A stretch of 11,649 nt of DNA from Candidatus Curtissbacteria bacterium RIFCSPLOWO2_01_FULL_37_9 (GCA_001776425.1 MFBN01000057.1:2129-13777); one strand, 5' to 3'. Shown: positions 1-7,493, counted from the first letter of the stretch. The notes: generated from the sequence alone by a model not told the origin. Made by a program: numbers and translations.

Positions 1-1381
1 CGTAACCTTTAGTTACGGCTTTTGTGGTATTTCCGACAGCGTCCAAAGCGTCTGTTATGTCTCTTGTGCGTTTCGGCAAATTAGCCATTTCGGAAATACC
101 ACCGGCATTATCTGTAATTGGACCGTAAGCATCTATTGCAACTATCATACCTGTTAAGGACAGCATTGATACTGCTGCTATAGCTATCCCGTATAATCCT
201 GCTAAAGAATAAGCCGCCAAAATTGCTAAACTTATAATAACAACTGGGAAAAATGTTGACCTGGTTGAAATTACCAATCCCGCTATGATATTGGTTGCAG
301 GACCAGTAGTTGAAGCATTGGCAATATTTTGAACCGGTCGGTATTTGGTCGCAGTAAAATATTCGGTTATAACAACCATAAATATGGTTACAAAAATTCC
401 AATCAGCGATGTTAAAAAAATGCCAAATGGATCCAAAATGCCATTAGCGTTCATCATAATAATTGTCGCAGGGTAAAATCCCAATGCCGACAATGAGGTT
501 GATATCAACAATCCTACATATAGAGCTCCCATTATGCTCTTATTTTTAGGTAGTTTAATAAAAAAAGTAGATATTAAAGTAGCTACAATGGCAATACCAC
601 CAAGTGCCAGAGGATATAAAACCGCACCTAAAAATTCAGGAAAAAGTAATGAGCCTAAAAACATAGCAGCAATTAAAGTCACAGCATATGTTTCAAAAAG
701 ATCGGCAGCCATACCTGCACAATCTCCAACGTTATCCCCGACATTATCCGCAATCGTTGCCGGATTACGGGGGTCATCTTCCGGAATGCCCATTTCTGTT
801 TTACCCACCAAATCAGCACCAACATCTGCACCCTTTGTAAATATTCCACCACCTAATCTGGCGAAAATCGAAATTAATGAACCGCCAAATCCAAGACCAA
901 CCAAACCTACTAAATCACCGGTTGCCCCAAAATATCCAGCCACAGATAGAAGTGCCAAACCTACTACCAAAAGACCGGTAACAGATCCTCCTGCGAATGC
1001 AACATTGAGGGCTTTGGCCAAACCGGTTCTTGCCGCTTGTGTTGTTCTGACATTTGCTCTAACAGAAATATTCATACCGATATAACCCGATGCAGCCGAT
1101 GCAATACTACCAACTAAAAAACCAATAGCAGTTTCTAAGGAAATTAAACTCCAAATTAATATAAAAATAATTAAAGCAACAACAAAAATAACTCTATATT
1201 GTCTGCTTAAATAAGCACTTGCACCTTCTGCTATCGCATCAGCAATCTGGCGCATTTTTGGAGTACCACTATCCTGTGATATCACTTTAAAAGATATAAT
1301 TACTCCGTAAAGAATGGCCGCAGTAGCGCAAGCAAGGGCAAACGGTAAAGCGAGTGAGGGGTTTAGATTAAATAAATCCAC
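1..1381 (-). CDS. hppA: K+-independent H+-translocating membrane pyrophosphatase (HppA), 3' end outside window
   Basis: Hydrolyses cytosolic pyrophosphate and pumps protons across the membrane. The frame is open from a GTG at 1381 to the window edge, giving 460 residues of a family that is usually about 650-750 long. The N-terminal region has an EGASAYLSRQYR-type motif. GADVGADLVGK lies near residues 184-194 and is followed by the hallmark PPi/Mg site DNVGDNVGDCAGMAADLF, residues 212-229, with its acidic residues intact. DAYGPITDNAGG follows later. Close to the window edge, GNTTKA (450-455) carries Lys454 with Thr457. In this family Lys at that position replaces the K+ ion; K+-dependent enzymes have Ala and Gly. 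An in-frame TAG lies at 1388-1390 and the next ATG is about 43 codons downstream, inside conserved sequence, so GTG at 1381 is the likely start. No Shine-Dalgarno is visible. The gene lies 103 bp downstream of lon on the same strand. Confidence 0.96.
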   Translation of the reverse strand, partial: MDLFNLNPSLALPFALACATAAILYGVIISFKVISQDSGTPKMRQIADAIAEGASAYLSRQYRVIFVVALIIFILIWSLISLETAIGFLVGSIASAASGYIGMNISVRANVRTTQAARTGLAKALNVAFAGGSVTGLLVVGLALLSVAGYFGATGDLVGLVGLGFGGSLISIFARLGGGIFTKGADVGADLVGKTEMGIPEDDPRNPATIADNVGDNVGDCAGMAADLFETYAVTLIAAMFLGSLLFPEFLGAVLYPLALGGIAIVATLISTFFIKLPKNKSIMGALYVGLLISTSLSALGFYPATIIMMNANGILDPFGIFLTSLIGIFVTIFMVVITEYFTATKYRPVQNIANASTTGPATNIIAGLVISTRSTFFPVVIISLAILAAYSLAGLYGIAIAAVSMLSLTGMIVAIDAYGPITDNAGGISEMANLPKRTRDITDALDAVGNTTKAVTKGY

Positions 1382-1391
1382 TATAGTCTAT

Positions 1392-1421
1392 ACAATAAAT
1401 CAAATTGGACAAGAGGGTCAA
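1392..1421 (-). promoter_or_regulatory. candidate hppA promoter
   Basis: On the minus strand, TTGACC (1416-1421) is separated by 18 bp from TATTGT (1392-1397). The expected transcription start would fall only a few bases before the GTG at 1381, which agrees with the lack of a Shine-Dalgarno. An alternative is a perfect TATAAT at 1458-1463 on the same strand with a poor -35, which would give a leader of about 70 bases. Neither is proven. Confidence 0.35.
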
Positions 1422-1434
1422 GGCAGAACTACCC

Positions 1435-1469
1435 TTGCAAATAATACAAATTTCTAAATTATATTGCAA
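1435..1469. repeat. AT-rich imperfect inverted repeat between lon and hppA
   Basis: TTGCAAATAAT at one end and ATTATATTGCAA at the other form arms of 11-12 bases with one bulged base, around a loop of about 12. There is no GC-rich stem and no following T-run, so it is a poor intrinsic terminator. It could be a weak terminator for lon or an operator for hppA; the minus-strand TATAAT at 1458-1463 lies inside it. Confidence 0.4.
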
Positions 1470-1484
1470 CAGGTTAATAGTTAT

Positions 1485-3896
1485 CTAGACGATTTGAGGT
1501 ATGCTATAAGATTGTGATTTTGGACGCGGTGGTATCCTTTTTACACCTTTATCTTGCGGTAAAGGCCGTGTTAATCCCACTTTAAGAACTTCATCCATAT
1601 GTTCTGCTAATATAAACTGTAAATCCTTTTTGACATTTTTAGGAATCTCTTCCAGATCTTTAGAATTTGTTTTTGGCAATATAATCGTTGTTAACCCGGC
1701 TCGGTGAGCTGCTAAAATTTTTTCCTTTACACCACCAATTTCTAATACTCTTCCTCTTAATGTGACCTCACCAGTCATACCTACTTCTCTTCTAACCGGA
1801 ATTTTTGTCAATGCTGAAACCAGAGCGGATGTAATAGCAATCCCCGCAGAAGGTCCTTCTTTTGGTACTGCTCCTTCCGGAACATGAATATGAACGTCGG
1901 TTTTTGCAGAAAAGTTTTCTTCGATCCCTAAAATTTTGGCTTTTGACTTAACGTACGATAGCGCGGCTTGGGCGGATTCTTTCATTACGTCACCAAGCTG
2001 GCCGGTTAAAATCAGATTCCCTTTACCAGACATCAGAGTTACCTCTACGAATAAAATTTCTCCACCAGCAGCGGTTACTGAAAGTCCGGTTGCCATACCA
2101 ATTTCATCTTTAGTTTCTGCGATTGCTTTTGAAAATTTATGTGCACCTAAATAACTGTGAATTTGTTTCGGGCTGATTTTTATTTTTTTCTGTTTTCCTT
2201 TGGACGCAATTTTTTTGGCAACTTTGCGCAATATTGATGCGATTTCTCTTTCAAGTTCCCTAACACCCGCTTCTCGCGTATATTTGGCAATAATTTCTTT
2301 AATAGTACCGTCTGTAAGATCGATTTTGTCTTTAGACAACCCATGAGCTTCTAATTGCTTTGGAAATAGAAATCTTTTGGCAATATGATATTTTTCATCT
2401 TCAGTGTAACCAGGAAAACTTATAATCTCCAATCTGTCACGCAGGGCCGGAGGAATAGTATCGAGTACATTTGCCGTAGTGATAAACATCACGTCTGATA
2501 GATCATAAGCAACTTCCAGATAATGGTCGGAAAAAGCGTTATTTTGCTCCGGATCGAGCGCCTCAAGAAGCGCAGATGACGGATCGCCCCGAAAATCCGT
2601 ACCGACTTTGTCTATTTCATCCAGCATAAACACCGGATTTTTTGTACCGGCATTTTTTATTCCCTGAATAATTCTTCCCGGCATTGCTCCAACATATGTT
2701 CTTCGATGACCCCGAATTTCCGCTTCATCATGAATACCACCTAGAGATACCCTTATAAATTTCCGGCTCAAAGCTCTTGCTATTGATTTACCAATAGATG
2801 TTTTTCCTACTCCCGGCGGTCCAACAAAACATAGTATCGGCCCTTTAATTTTGCCTACAAGCTTATGAACCGCCAAATATTCCAGTATTCTCTCCTTAAC
2901 TTTGGGTAAGCCGTAGTGATCTTCGTCCAAGACTTTTGCAGCGAAATCAACATCAGCATTTTTCTTATCCTGAATTATCCAAGGTAAATCGACTAACCAT
3001 TCCATATAAGTACGAATATAAGATGACTCGGGATTATAAGATGACATTTTGGCAAGACGCGAAAGTTCCCTGTCTGCTTTAGCCTTTACATCTTGCGGCA
3101 TATGGGCGTCTTTGATTTTCTTCCGGAATTCAGAAATTTCGCGTCCGTCATCGTCTTCCCCAAGTTCTTTTTCTATTGATTTCATTTTCTCGCGCAATAT
3201 AGCTTCTTTTGTTACACGGCCAACTCTTTCCTGCGTTTCTGTATCAATTCTTGAGGATATTTCTAATATTCTGATTTCCCTTGTCAGAAGCTCTGAAAGT
3301 TTTTCAAGCCTTGCTTTGGTATCGACCATTTCCAATATTTGTTGTTTGTCAAGGGTTTTTAAATCTATAGAAGCGGATACGATATTGACAAGCTGATTAG
3401 GATCATCGGTCGAAAAAATATGGATTGAAGATTCAAGCGTTAAGACACCGCCAAGTTCACCATATTTTTTAATTTTGCTAAGAGTATTCCTAAAAAGAGC
3501 CTCAATCTCTTCTGTTTTCTGGGTAAGTTCGGGAATCTCTTCAACTTTTACAGATAAAAAAGGTTCAATTTGAGTAAACTCCTTCAAGTATACCCTGCTA
3601 ACTCCTTCAACAGCCAAGTTATATTCATTGTCAACTTTCCAAAGCCTTCTGATTAAACCAACTGTACCAACGGAATAAATGTCATTGGGTGCAGGATTTT
3701 CGATTCTGGGATTCTTTTGGGCAACAAATACAGCCAGTCTGTCGCTGGCCCACGCACTATCAAGCCCTAATTTTACTTTGGGTCTGCCAACAGTAATAGG
3801 CACCATAGAAGAAGGAAAAACAACCGTATCCCGCAAAGGAACTATCGGGATTTCATTTTTAAGCCTTGGTTTTTGCTGCTCTAAAAAAATTGCCAT
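1485..3896 (-). CDS. lon: ATP-dependent serine protease Lon (LonA type)
   Basis: Cytosolic AAA+ protease that unfolds and degrades damaged and short-lived proteins. At 803 residues it has the usual LonA length and order. The N-terminal substrate domain starts with IPIVPLRDTVVFP (residues 17-29) and is followed by a charged coiled-coil region at about 185-285. The AAA+ domain has Walker A GPPGVGKT (359-366), Walker B FMLDEID with D426/E427, an arginine-finger region ALRDRLE (484-490) and sensor 2 near REAGVRELER (541-550). The protease domain has catalytic Ser683 in KEGPSAG and Lys724 in GGVKEK. A basic, proline-rich tail of about 25 residues ends the protein. The ATG at 3896 is the first possible start after an in-frame TAA. 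An AGGAG lies about 20 bases upstream, unusually far. It is expressed from its own promoter, which overlaps the end of lgt and carries a CIRCE-like operator. Confidence 0.98.
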   Translation of the reverse strand: MAIFLEQQKPRLKNEIPIVPLRDTVVFPSSMVPITVGRPKVKLGLDSAWASDRLAVFVAQKNPRIENPAPNDIYSVGTVGLIRRLWKVDNEYNLAVEGVSRVYLKEFTQIEPFLSVKVEEIPELTQKTEEIEALFRNTLSKIKKYGELGGVLTLESSIHIFSTDDPNQLVNIVSASIDLKTLDKQQILEMVDTKARLEKLSELLTREIRILEISSRIDTETQERVGRVTKEAILREKMKSIEKELGEDDDGREISEFRKKIKDAHMPQDVKAKADRELSRLAKMSSYNPESSYIRTYMEWLVDLPWIIQDKKNADVDFAAKVLDEDHYGLPKVKERILEYLAVHKLVGKIKGPILCFVGPPGVGKTSIGKSIARALSRKFIRVSLGGIHDEAEIRGHRRTYVGAMPGRIIQGIKNAGTKNPVFMLDEIDKVGTDFRGDPSSALLEALDPEQNNAFSDHYLEVAYDLSDVMFITTANVLDTIPPALRDRLEIISFPGYTEDEKYHIAKRFLFPKQLEAHGLSKDKIDLTDGTIKEIIAKYTREAGVRELEREIASILRKVAKKIASKGKQKKIKISPKQIHSYLGAHKFSKAIAETKDEIGMATGLSVTAAGGEILFVEVTLMSGKGNLILTGQLGDVMKESAQAALSYVKSKAKILGIEENFSAKTDVHIHVPEGAVPKEGPSAGIAITSALVSALTKIPVRREVGMTGEVTLRGRVLEIGGVKEKILAAHRAGLTTIILPKTNSKDLEEIPKNVKKDLQFILAEHMDEVLKVGLTRPLPQDKGVKRIPPRPKSQSYSIPQIV

Positions 3897-3972
3897 GATG
3901 TTTTTATTTTAATAATCTCCTGCTTCTTAATACTATTTTAACAGATCATCAATAAAGAACTCGTTATATCGA

Positions 3973-4000
3973 TTAGCAGTCAAGATACCATGAGTGCTAA
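3973..4000. promoter_or_regulatory. CIRCE-like operator (probable HrcA binding site) of lon
   Basis: On the minus strand this reads TTAGCACTC, 10 bases, then GACTGCTAA. The CIRCE consensus is TTAGCACTC-N9-GAGTGCTAA. The promoter-proximal arm is perfect. The second arm has one mismatch and the spacer is one base longer than consensus. It covers the whole -10 box and the expected start of lon transcription, the right place for a repressor. HrcA control of lon through CIRCE is known in some bacteria, such as mycoplasmas. hrcA itself is not in the window. Confidence 0.78.
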
Positions 4001-4010
4001 TTTATGTCAA
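3982..4010 (-). promoter_or_regulatory. lon promoter, -35 inside the end of lgt
   Basis: On the minus strand, a perfect -35 TTGACA (4005-4010) is separated by 17 bp from -10 TATCTT (3982-3987, 4 of 6). The predicted start is near 3975, giving a leader of about 78 bases before the lon ATG. The -35 hexamer is the last two sense codons of lgt (Leu TTG, Thr ACA), directly before its TAA stop. The -10 lies within the CIRCE-like repeat. Confidence 0.75.
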
Positions 4011-4778
4011 GTGTTTAGAATTCTTAGAGGTCATGGAATAAAGCAATATTCCTATGCCAATAATAAAAACAATAGTCGCCACAACATGGGCAATCTTCAC
4101 TTCACCCATCATCCAAGTATCAATACGCCAAAATTCACTAATAAATCTGCTGACTGAATAGAAGATTAAATAATAAGCAAAAATTTGCCCAGGGTGTCGG
4201 TGTTTTTTGGCAATTACCAGAAGAATTACCAATAAAATCGCATTTAAAATCGCCTCATAGAAAAATGTCGGATGAAATCTTGAAAAATTGGCGAATTGAT
4301 CCGGTCTTCTATCGGGGTTTATGTAAACACCCCATATTAGATTAGTGGGAGGACCAAAACCTTCTTGATTAATAAAATTTCCGATCCTTCCTACAGCTTG
4401 TCCTAACAACAGTGAAGGGGCAACTAAATCCAAAACAGGTAAAAAATTGATTTTCTTTATGTTGGACACAAGGAAAAAACCAAAAACCGCACCGGCTATT
4501 CCACCCCAAATACCAAGTCCACCTTCCCAAACATAAATTATGGAGATTAATTGCTGACTGTAAACATACCAATAATCGACAACGTGATATAGTCGAGCTC
4601 CCAAAAGCGCAGAAACCAATGGGATTATAAGAATCGGATCGTCAAAAATTTTTTGGGAGATATTGTAAAAAGAAGCTCTTTTTTTAGCTAAATACCAGCC
4701 AATGTAAATTGCCAAAACAATAATTAAACCGTAAAAGTGGAAAGTAATAAATCCTATTTTAAAAGTTGATGGAATCAT
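4002..4778 (-). CDS. lgt: Prolipoprotein diacylglyceryl transferase (Lgt)
   Basis: Inner-membrane enzyme that moves a diacylglyceryl group from phosphatidylglycerol to the lipobox cysteine of prolipoproteins, the first step of lipoprotein maturation. The 258 residues have the usual length and about seven hydrophobic helices. The family signature is GRIGNFINQEGFG (residues 130-142). GGLGIWGG lies near 86-93, and HPTFFYE (169-175) and SRFISEFWR (210-218) follow. The ATG at 4778 overlaps the stop of the upstream gene as ATGA, so the two are translationally coupled. The position held by His in the E. coli HGG motif is Trp here (IWGG), a form I recall from other Lgt lineages. The last two codons double as the -35 of the lon promoter. 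Confidence 0.96.
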   Translation of the reverse strand: MIPSTFKIGFITFHFYGLIIVLAIYIGWYLAKKRASFYNISQKIFDDPILIIPLVSALLGARLYHVVDYWYVYSQQLISIIYVWEGGLGIWGGIAGAVFGFFLVSNIKKINFLPVLDLVAPSLLLGQAVGRIGNFINQEGFGPPTNLIWGVYINPDRRPDQFANFSRFHPTFFYEAILNAILLVILLVIAKKHRHPGQIFAYYLIFYSVSRFISEFWRIDTWMMGEVKIAHVVATIVFIIGIGILLYSMTSKNSKHLT

Positions 4779-5401
4779 CGTGAAAGTCTTTTTAGAACTG
4801 CAACAGATACAAGAGTAACGACAACAGAAGTAAGAGCTATATTGACGGCCAAACGGTTGGCAAACTCAACGAAAAACTCTATTGGAAAAAGTTTGATCAA
4901 ATTGTCATCCGGGCCAAACTGCCAGAAATCATTGGTGAAGGCGACTTGATGAAACTTGAGAAAAAAAGCATCAAATGAGCGTAATATCCCAAGCGCCAGA
5001 ACCAAAATCGTCAAAAAAGTCACTATCGCTGAGATTAAAAATGCTGATGCCAGATTTTTCTTAGATCTTCTAACTGACATTACCAAAATTATAGTTGTAA
5101 CTGCCACAAGCAAAATATAGAAAAAACCAAAAGTAAAATATAAGATTTGTTTGACATCAAAAAGGTGTAATTGTGCTTGCCGGGAATAAAACTCAAAATC
5201 AAGCTGGTTATTACCTTTAAAAAACCCAAAAAGATTTTCAGTCGCCAAATCAACAATTTCGTGATTATCGAATGATCGATAAACCCCAATTTTCTGCTGG
5301 ATCTTTTGATAAAAGTCTGCATTAAAAATCAGATACCGAAAATTACCTAAAATTAAAACCGGAGGAATTAAAATTATTAATAAATATTGAGCGATTTTCA
5401 C
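4775..5401 (-). CDS. TIGR01906/DUF1461 integral membrane protein, Lit-like (lipoprotein transacylase family)
   Basis: A 208-residue membrane protein with helices near residues 4-24, 86-108, 117-140 and 184-204, and a polar outward loop after helix 1. Family motifs are visible: LHLFDVK with His79, and KFHQVAFTNDFWQF with His151, followed by LIKLFPIEFF. The family matches TIGR01906/DUF1461. One studied member, Lit, moves an acyl chain within lipoproteins to make lyso-form lipoproteins and depends on two histidines about 72 residues apart, the same spacing as His79 and His151 here. The stop overlaps the lgt start by four bases, which fits a shared lipoprotein role. The start is a GTG at 5401 without a Shine-Dalgarno; an in-frame TAG lies five codons upstream. 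The family call is firm; the Lit activity is inferred. Confidence 0.8.
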   Translation of the reverse strand: MKIAQYLLIILIPPVLILGNFRYLIFNADFYQKIQQKIGVYRSFDNHEIVDLATENLFGFFKGNNQLDFEFYSRQAQLHLFDVKQILYFTFGFFYILLVAVTTIILVMSVRRSKKNLASAFLISAIVTFLTILVLALGILRSFDAFFLKFHQVAFTNDFWQFGPDDNLIKLFPIEFFVEFANRLAVNIALTSVVVTLVSVAVLKRLSR

Positions 5402-5410
5402 TACACGTAA

Positions 5411-5416
5411 ATTCTA
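5411..5416 (-). promoter_or_regulatory. candidate extended -10 for the DUF1461-lgt operon
   Basis: TAGAAT on the minus strand, preceded by TGT, makes an extended -10 (TGTTAGAAT). No clear -35 is seen. It ends nine bases before the GTG at 5401, so the transcript would be leaderless or nearly so, in line with the missing Shine-Dalgarno. Confidence 0.35.
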
Positions 5417-5431
5417 ACATTTTGTTATAAA

Positions 5432-5460
5432 TTGATATATTTTTCAAAATCTTGTAATAT
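5432..5460 (+). promoter_or_regulatory. candidate promoter of the acyltransferase gene
   Basis: TTGATA (5432-5437, 5 of 6), a 17-bp spacer, then TAATAT (5455-5460, 4 of 6). Transcription would start near 5467, about 17 bases before the ATG at 5484. It is divergent from the DUF1461-lgt operon in an 82-bp intergenic region. Confidence 0.5.
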
Positions 5461-5483
5461 CGTCATTTCAACTGCCTTCTGAT

Positions 5484-6364
5484 ATGAATAAAGAACAACA
5501 ATTAATAGGTGGGGCAAATTCTGTATTTAAAATTGAAAAAGCTATTTTGAGAAAAATTCCACTTAATTATGAAATTATCGGCAAGGAAAATCTAAATAAA
5601 ATAAGACAGCTTTTAATTGAAGGGTCTACTGTTGTTGCAGTTTTAGATCACAGAAGTTATGCAGATACAGCAAGCGGAGGTATTATACATTTAAGGAAAA
5701 TTTCGACGATCTTCTTAAAAATGCAGTATTTATAATTAAACTCAAATATTTAGAGAAATTCCCCACTAAACAACTTTTAAAAAGCATTAGGGTAATTCCG
5801 GTAGTTTCACCTACAATGGTAAATCACCCGCGGCAAAATGAAATTAATCGCTCGGCGTTACGAACAGCCAGAAATTTAGACAACGGTACTTTAATTGTAC
5901 TTACTCCTGAAGCAACCAGAATCAAATCGGGAAAAATGGAAAAAGCCCGAAAAGAAACAGCTTCATTCTGGCATAGTAATAATCAGATTCATCTTTTTCC
6001 AATTGCTGTAGAGGGTACGGAAAAACAATGGCCGTCGGGAACATTGGGAACTTTAAAATATTGGACTGGAATCGGACCCATTTTCTCTAAAGCACGTTTC
6101 ATCTTCGGTGAACCAATACGAGTTGATAAATTAAAATCACTTGTTGTGGCTTGTAATGATGGTGACAGGCATAACAATAAACAGTTTGAAGTGGATTTGG
6201 CAATGCGGCAAATTGCAATATTGCATCATACCTATGGAAATCCTTTTTATGCAAAGGGCAGTTATTATGACTCCTTTATGGAAAATCTCTCTAAATTAAG
6301 CTGGCTTTTCTTAAAACCGGAAAAAATTAATAAAAACCAGCACGTCTCAAAAGCAGAGCGTTAA
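5484..6364 (+). pseudogene. PlsC-like 1-acylglycerol-3-phosphate acyltransferase, broken by a one-base frameshift
   Basis: Two reading frames make one acyltransferase of about 293 residues. The first part starts at ATG 5484 and contains the HX4D catalytic motif as HRSYAD (residues 56-61); it stops at 5733-5735. The rest is in the -1 frame and ends at 6364. It holds PEATR, the form here of the usual PEGTR motif, then LFPIAVEGTEKQWPSG and FGEPIRV, as in glycerophosphate acyltransferases. The second frame is open well before 5690 and continues the fold without a gap, for example as FKENFDDLLKNAVFIIKL. Adding one T to the T-run at 5690-5692 would join the frames cleanly, so a lost base is likely. 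Whether this is a real mutation or a sequencing error cannot be told here. No Shine-Dalgarno precedes the ATG. The intact family makes phosphatidic acid from lysophosphatidic acid at the membrane, but the exact substrate here is unknown. Confidence 0.85.
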
Positions 6365-6389
6365 AAAATAATTAGATTTTTATAGCTCT
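6355..6389. terminator. possible bidirectional terminator between convergent genes
   Basis: AGAGC (6355-6359) pairs with GCTCT (6385-6389). After a 2-base mismatch, TAAAAA pairs with TTTTTA, leaving a loop of about nine bases. The repeat spans the stop codons of both convergent genes, which are seven bases apart. The A/T-runs lie inside the stem, so it is not a classical GC-stem terminator. Confidence 0.4.
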
Positions 6390-7004
6390 ATAGAAGGAAA
6401 TTAGCCCGAATTTACTTCCGATTTCCTCAACATCACTAAATCCGACTTCTTTTAAAAGCCGGGGAATTAAACCTTTTTTATTAGGGCCAACATCTTCAAT
6501 AAGTGAAAAAAGGGATAAAATAATGTTTGTCACAAAATTTTTGGGGATGCCGAAATCGACAATGACAACTTTACCGTTTCTTTTAAGAACTCTTTTCATT
6601 TCCAAAAATGCCTGTCTTTTAAATTGTTTCGGAATATGGTGAATCACAAAGCTTGAAATTACAAAATCAAAGGAATTATCGACAAACGGTAAGTTTTGGG
6701 CGACAGCCTGAGTAAGTTTTATTGACAGTTTTTCTTTCTGAACTTTTCTTCGGGCGATTTTTAAGATATTTTCATCGGGATCAATTCCGATAATATTAAC
6801 TTTTGGATATTTTCTATTAATGATTAGGGCAAGATTTGCCGTGCCTATCCCAACATCGAGGATTTTGTCACCTGCCTTAGGGCTGATGTAACCTGCGATC
6901 TTTTCATAAATAGTACGCCCAAACCCGGCGAAATTGACAATGAAGTCATAGTATGGAGTTAAAAAACCAAGGGTTAGAGCGTGGGTGTATTTTTTGTTCA
7001 TCAT
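6372..7004 (-). CDS. Class I SAM-dependent methyltransferase (UbiE/Methyltransf_11-like)
   Basis: A soluble protein with a Rossmann SAM-binding domain: motif I ILDVGIGTA (residues 48-56 from this start), an acidic residue ending strand 2 in IIGIDPD, LPFVDNSFDFVISS as motif II/III, and a KRVLKRNGKVVIVDF strand. The substrate is unknown. It contains no cysteine, which argues against an arsenite methyltransferase. It is the last gene of the minus-strand run, two to three bases after the previous stop region. Four ATGs lie near the 5' end (7019, 7010, 7004, 7001). A TTAGGAT Shine-Dalgarno at 7009-7015 sits correctly for 7004 or 7001, so I prefer 7004 over the longest start at 7019 (215 residues). 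Its place in the metal/redox run suggests co-expression, but its role there is not clear. Confidence 0.85.
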   Translation of the reverse strand: MMNKKYTHALTLGFLTPYYDFIVNFAGFGRTIYEKIAGYISPKAGDKILDVGIGTANLALIINRKYPKVNIIGIDPDENILKIARRKVQKEKLSIKLTQAVAQNLPFVDNSFDFVISSFVIHHIPKQFKRQAFLEMKRVLKRNGKVVIVDFGIPKNFVTNIILSLFSLIEDVGPNKKGLIPRLLKEVGFSDVEEIGSKFGLISFYRAIKI

Positions 7005-7008
7005 AAGC

Positions 7009-7015
7009 ATCCTAA
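7009..7015 (-). promoter_or_regulatory. ribosome binding site deciding the methyltransferase start
   Basis: TTAGGAT on the minus strand. AGGA is five bases from the ATG at 7004 and eight from the ATG at 7001. It lies inside the longer reading frame that would begin at 7019, so it argues for the shorter protein. Confidence 0.55.
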
Positions 7016-7022
7016 TCATTGA

Positions 7023-7493
7023 TCACAATTCCCACTTGAAACGTCTTTCTGCAACATCTCCTATTTTGCTGATTCTAAGTTCAATTGAGGTAGGTTTTGG
7101 AGATATAGGTTGAAATTTTAAAATGCCTTGGCGGTGGTGGCCTTGAGGAGAATTACCTTCCCAAGAAATCGGGGTAAACTGATCACCCGTGTCGTTAGTT
7201 AGGACTGAATTTTTAATCAGATCTTGGTCTAAATTTCCAGAGTGAGTGTCCAAAAGTACCTCAAAATCCCAACTTATTGCAAATTGTGATAAGTCTTGTG
7301 GAGATACTTTAACAGTAACTTCGCCTTCGGAATTTATCTGTGGCAATAGACTAATCAGACTTGTAGAGGAGGTGCTGTTACTTACCAAATCATTCTGTTT
7401 ATTGGGGAAATTCCCCTGCGAGAATAAAACATAGAGAATGACACCGCTTGCAGCTATTGCCAGGCTAATAAGAATGACTTTTAAATAATTCAT
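7023..7493 (-). CDS. membrane-anchored exported protein of unknown function
   Basis: A 156-residue protein with one N-terminal hydrophobic segment (about residues 5-25) without a lipobox, a Ser/Thr/Asn-rich linker (about 30-50), and a beta-rich domain predicted outside the cell. The domain has VTVKVSP, SWDFEVLLDTHSGNLDQDL with His84, ISWEGNSPQGHHRQGIL with His119-His120, and a final RFKWEL. The conserved-looking WDFE..DTHS and WEG..GHH motifs resemble a group of uncharacterised bacterial proteins I recall from metal-resistance contexts, though I cannot name a family. The histidines could bind metal, which is inference. It lies between the CCSH membrane protein (14-bp gap) and the methyltransferase, in the same run. 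The start at ATG 7493 has only a weak AGGT upstream. Confidence 0.7.
   Translation of the reverse strand: MNYLKVILISLAIAASGVILYVLFSQGNFPNKQNDLVSNSTSSTSLISLLPQINSEGEVTVKVSPQDLSQFAISWDFEVLLDTHSGNLDQDLIKNSVLTNDTGDQFTPISWEGNSPQGHHRQGILKFQPISPKPTSIELRISKIGDVAERRFKWEL

Noticed and set aside
534..1085. Forward-strand open frame of 183 codons
   Set aside because: It is the antisense shadow of hppA, whose conserved pyrophosphatase motifs lie on the minus strand here. Its product is Pro/Ala/Lys-rich with no recognisable motif.
1435..1469. Intrinsic terminator of lon
   Set aside because: The stem is AT-only apart from two G/C pairs and no T-run follows, so I list it only as an inverted repeat.
3049..3396. 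Forward-strand open frame opposite lon, with others at 1936-2154 and 3679-3912
   Set aside because: They lie wholly or almost wholly opposite the well-conserved lon gene and have no independent motif or ribosome binding site.
4507..4524. Lgt lacking the His of the E. coli HGG motif
   Set aside because: The IWGG form occurs in other Lgt lineages as I recall, and the remaining signature residues are present, so it is not evidence of an inactive enzyme.
5684..5710. Programmed -1 frameshift in the acyltransferase
   Set aside because: No X XXY YYZ slippery heptamer is present in the correct phase; the A- and T-runs are out of phase. A lost base is the simpler explanation.
6372..7004. Arsenite methyltransferase (ArsM) in a metal-resistance operon
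   Set aside because: The protein has no cysteine, whereas ArsM needs conserved cysteines. Only a general SAM methyltransferase call is supported.
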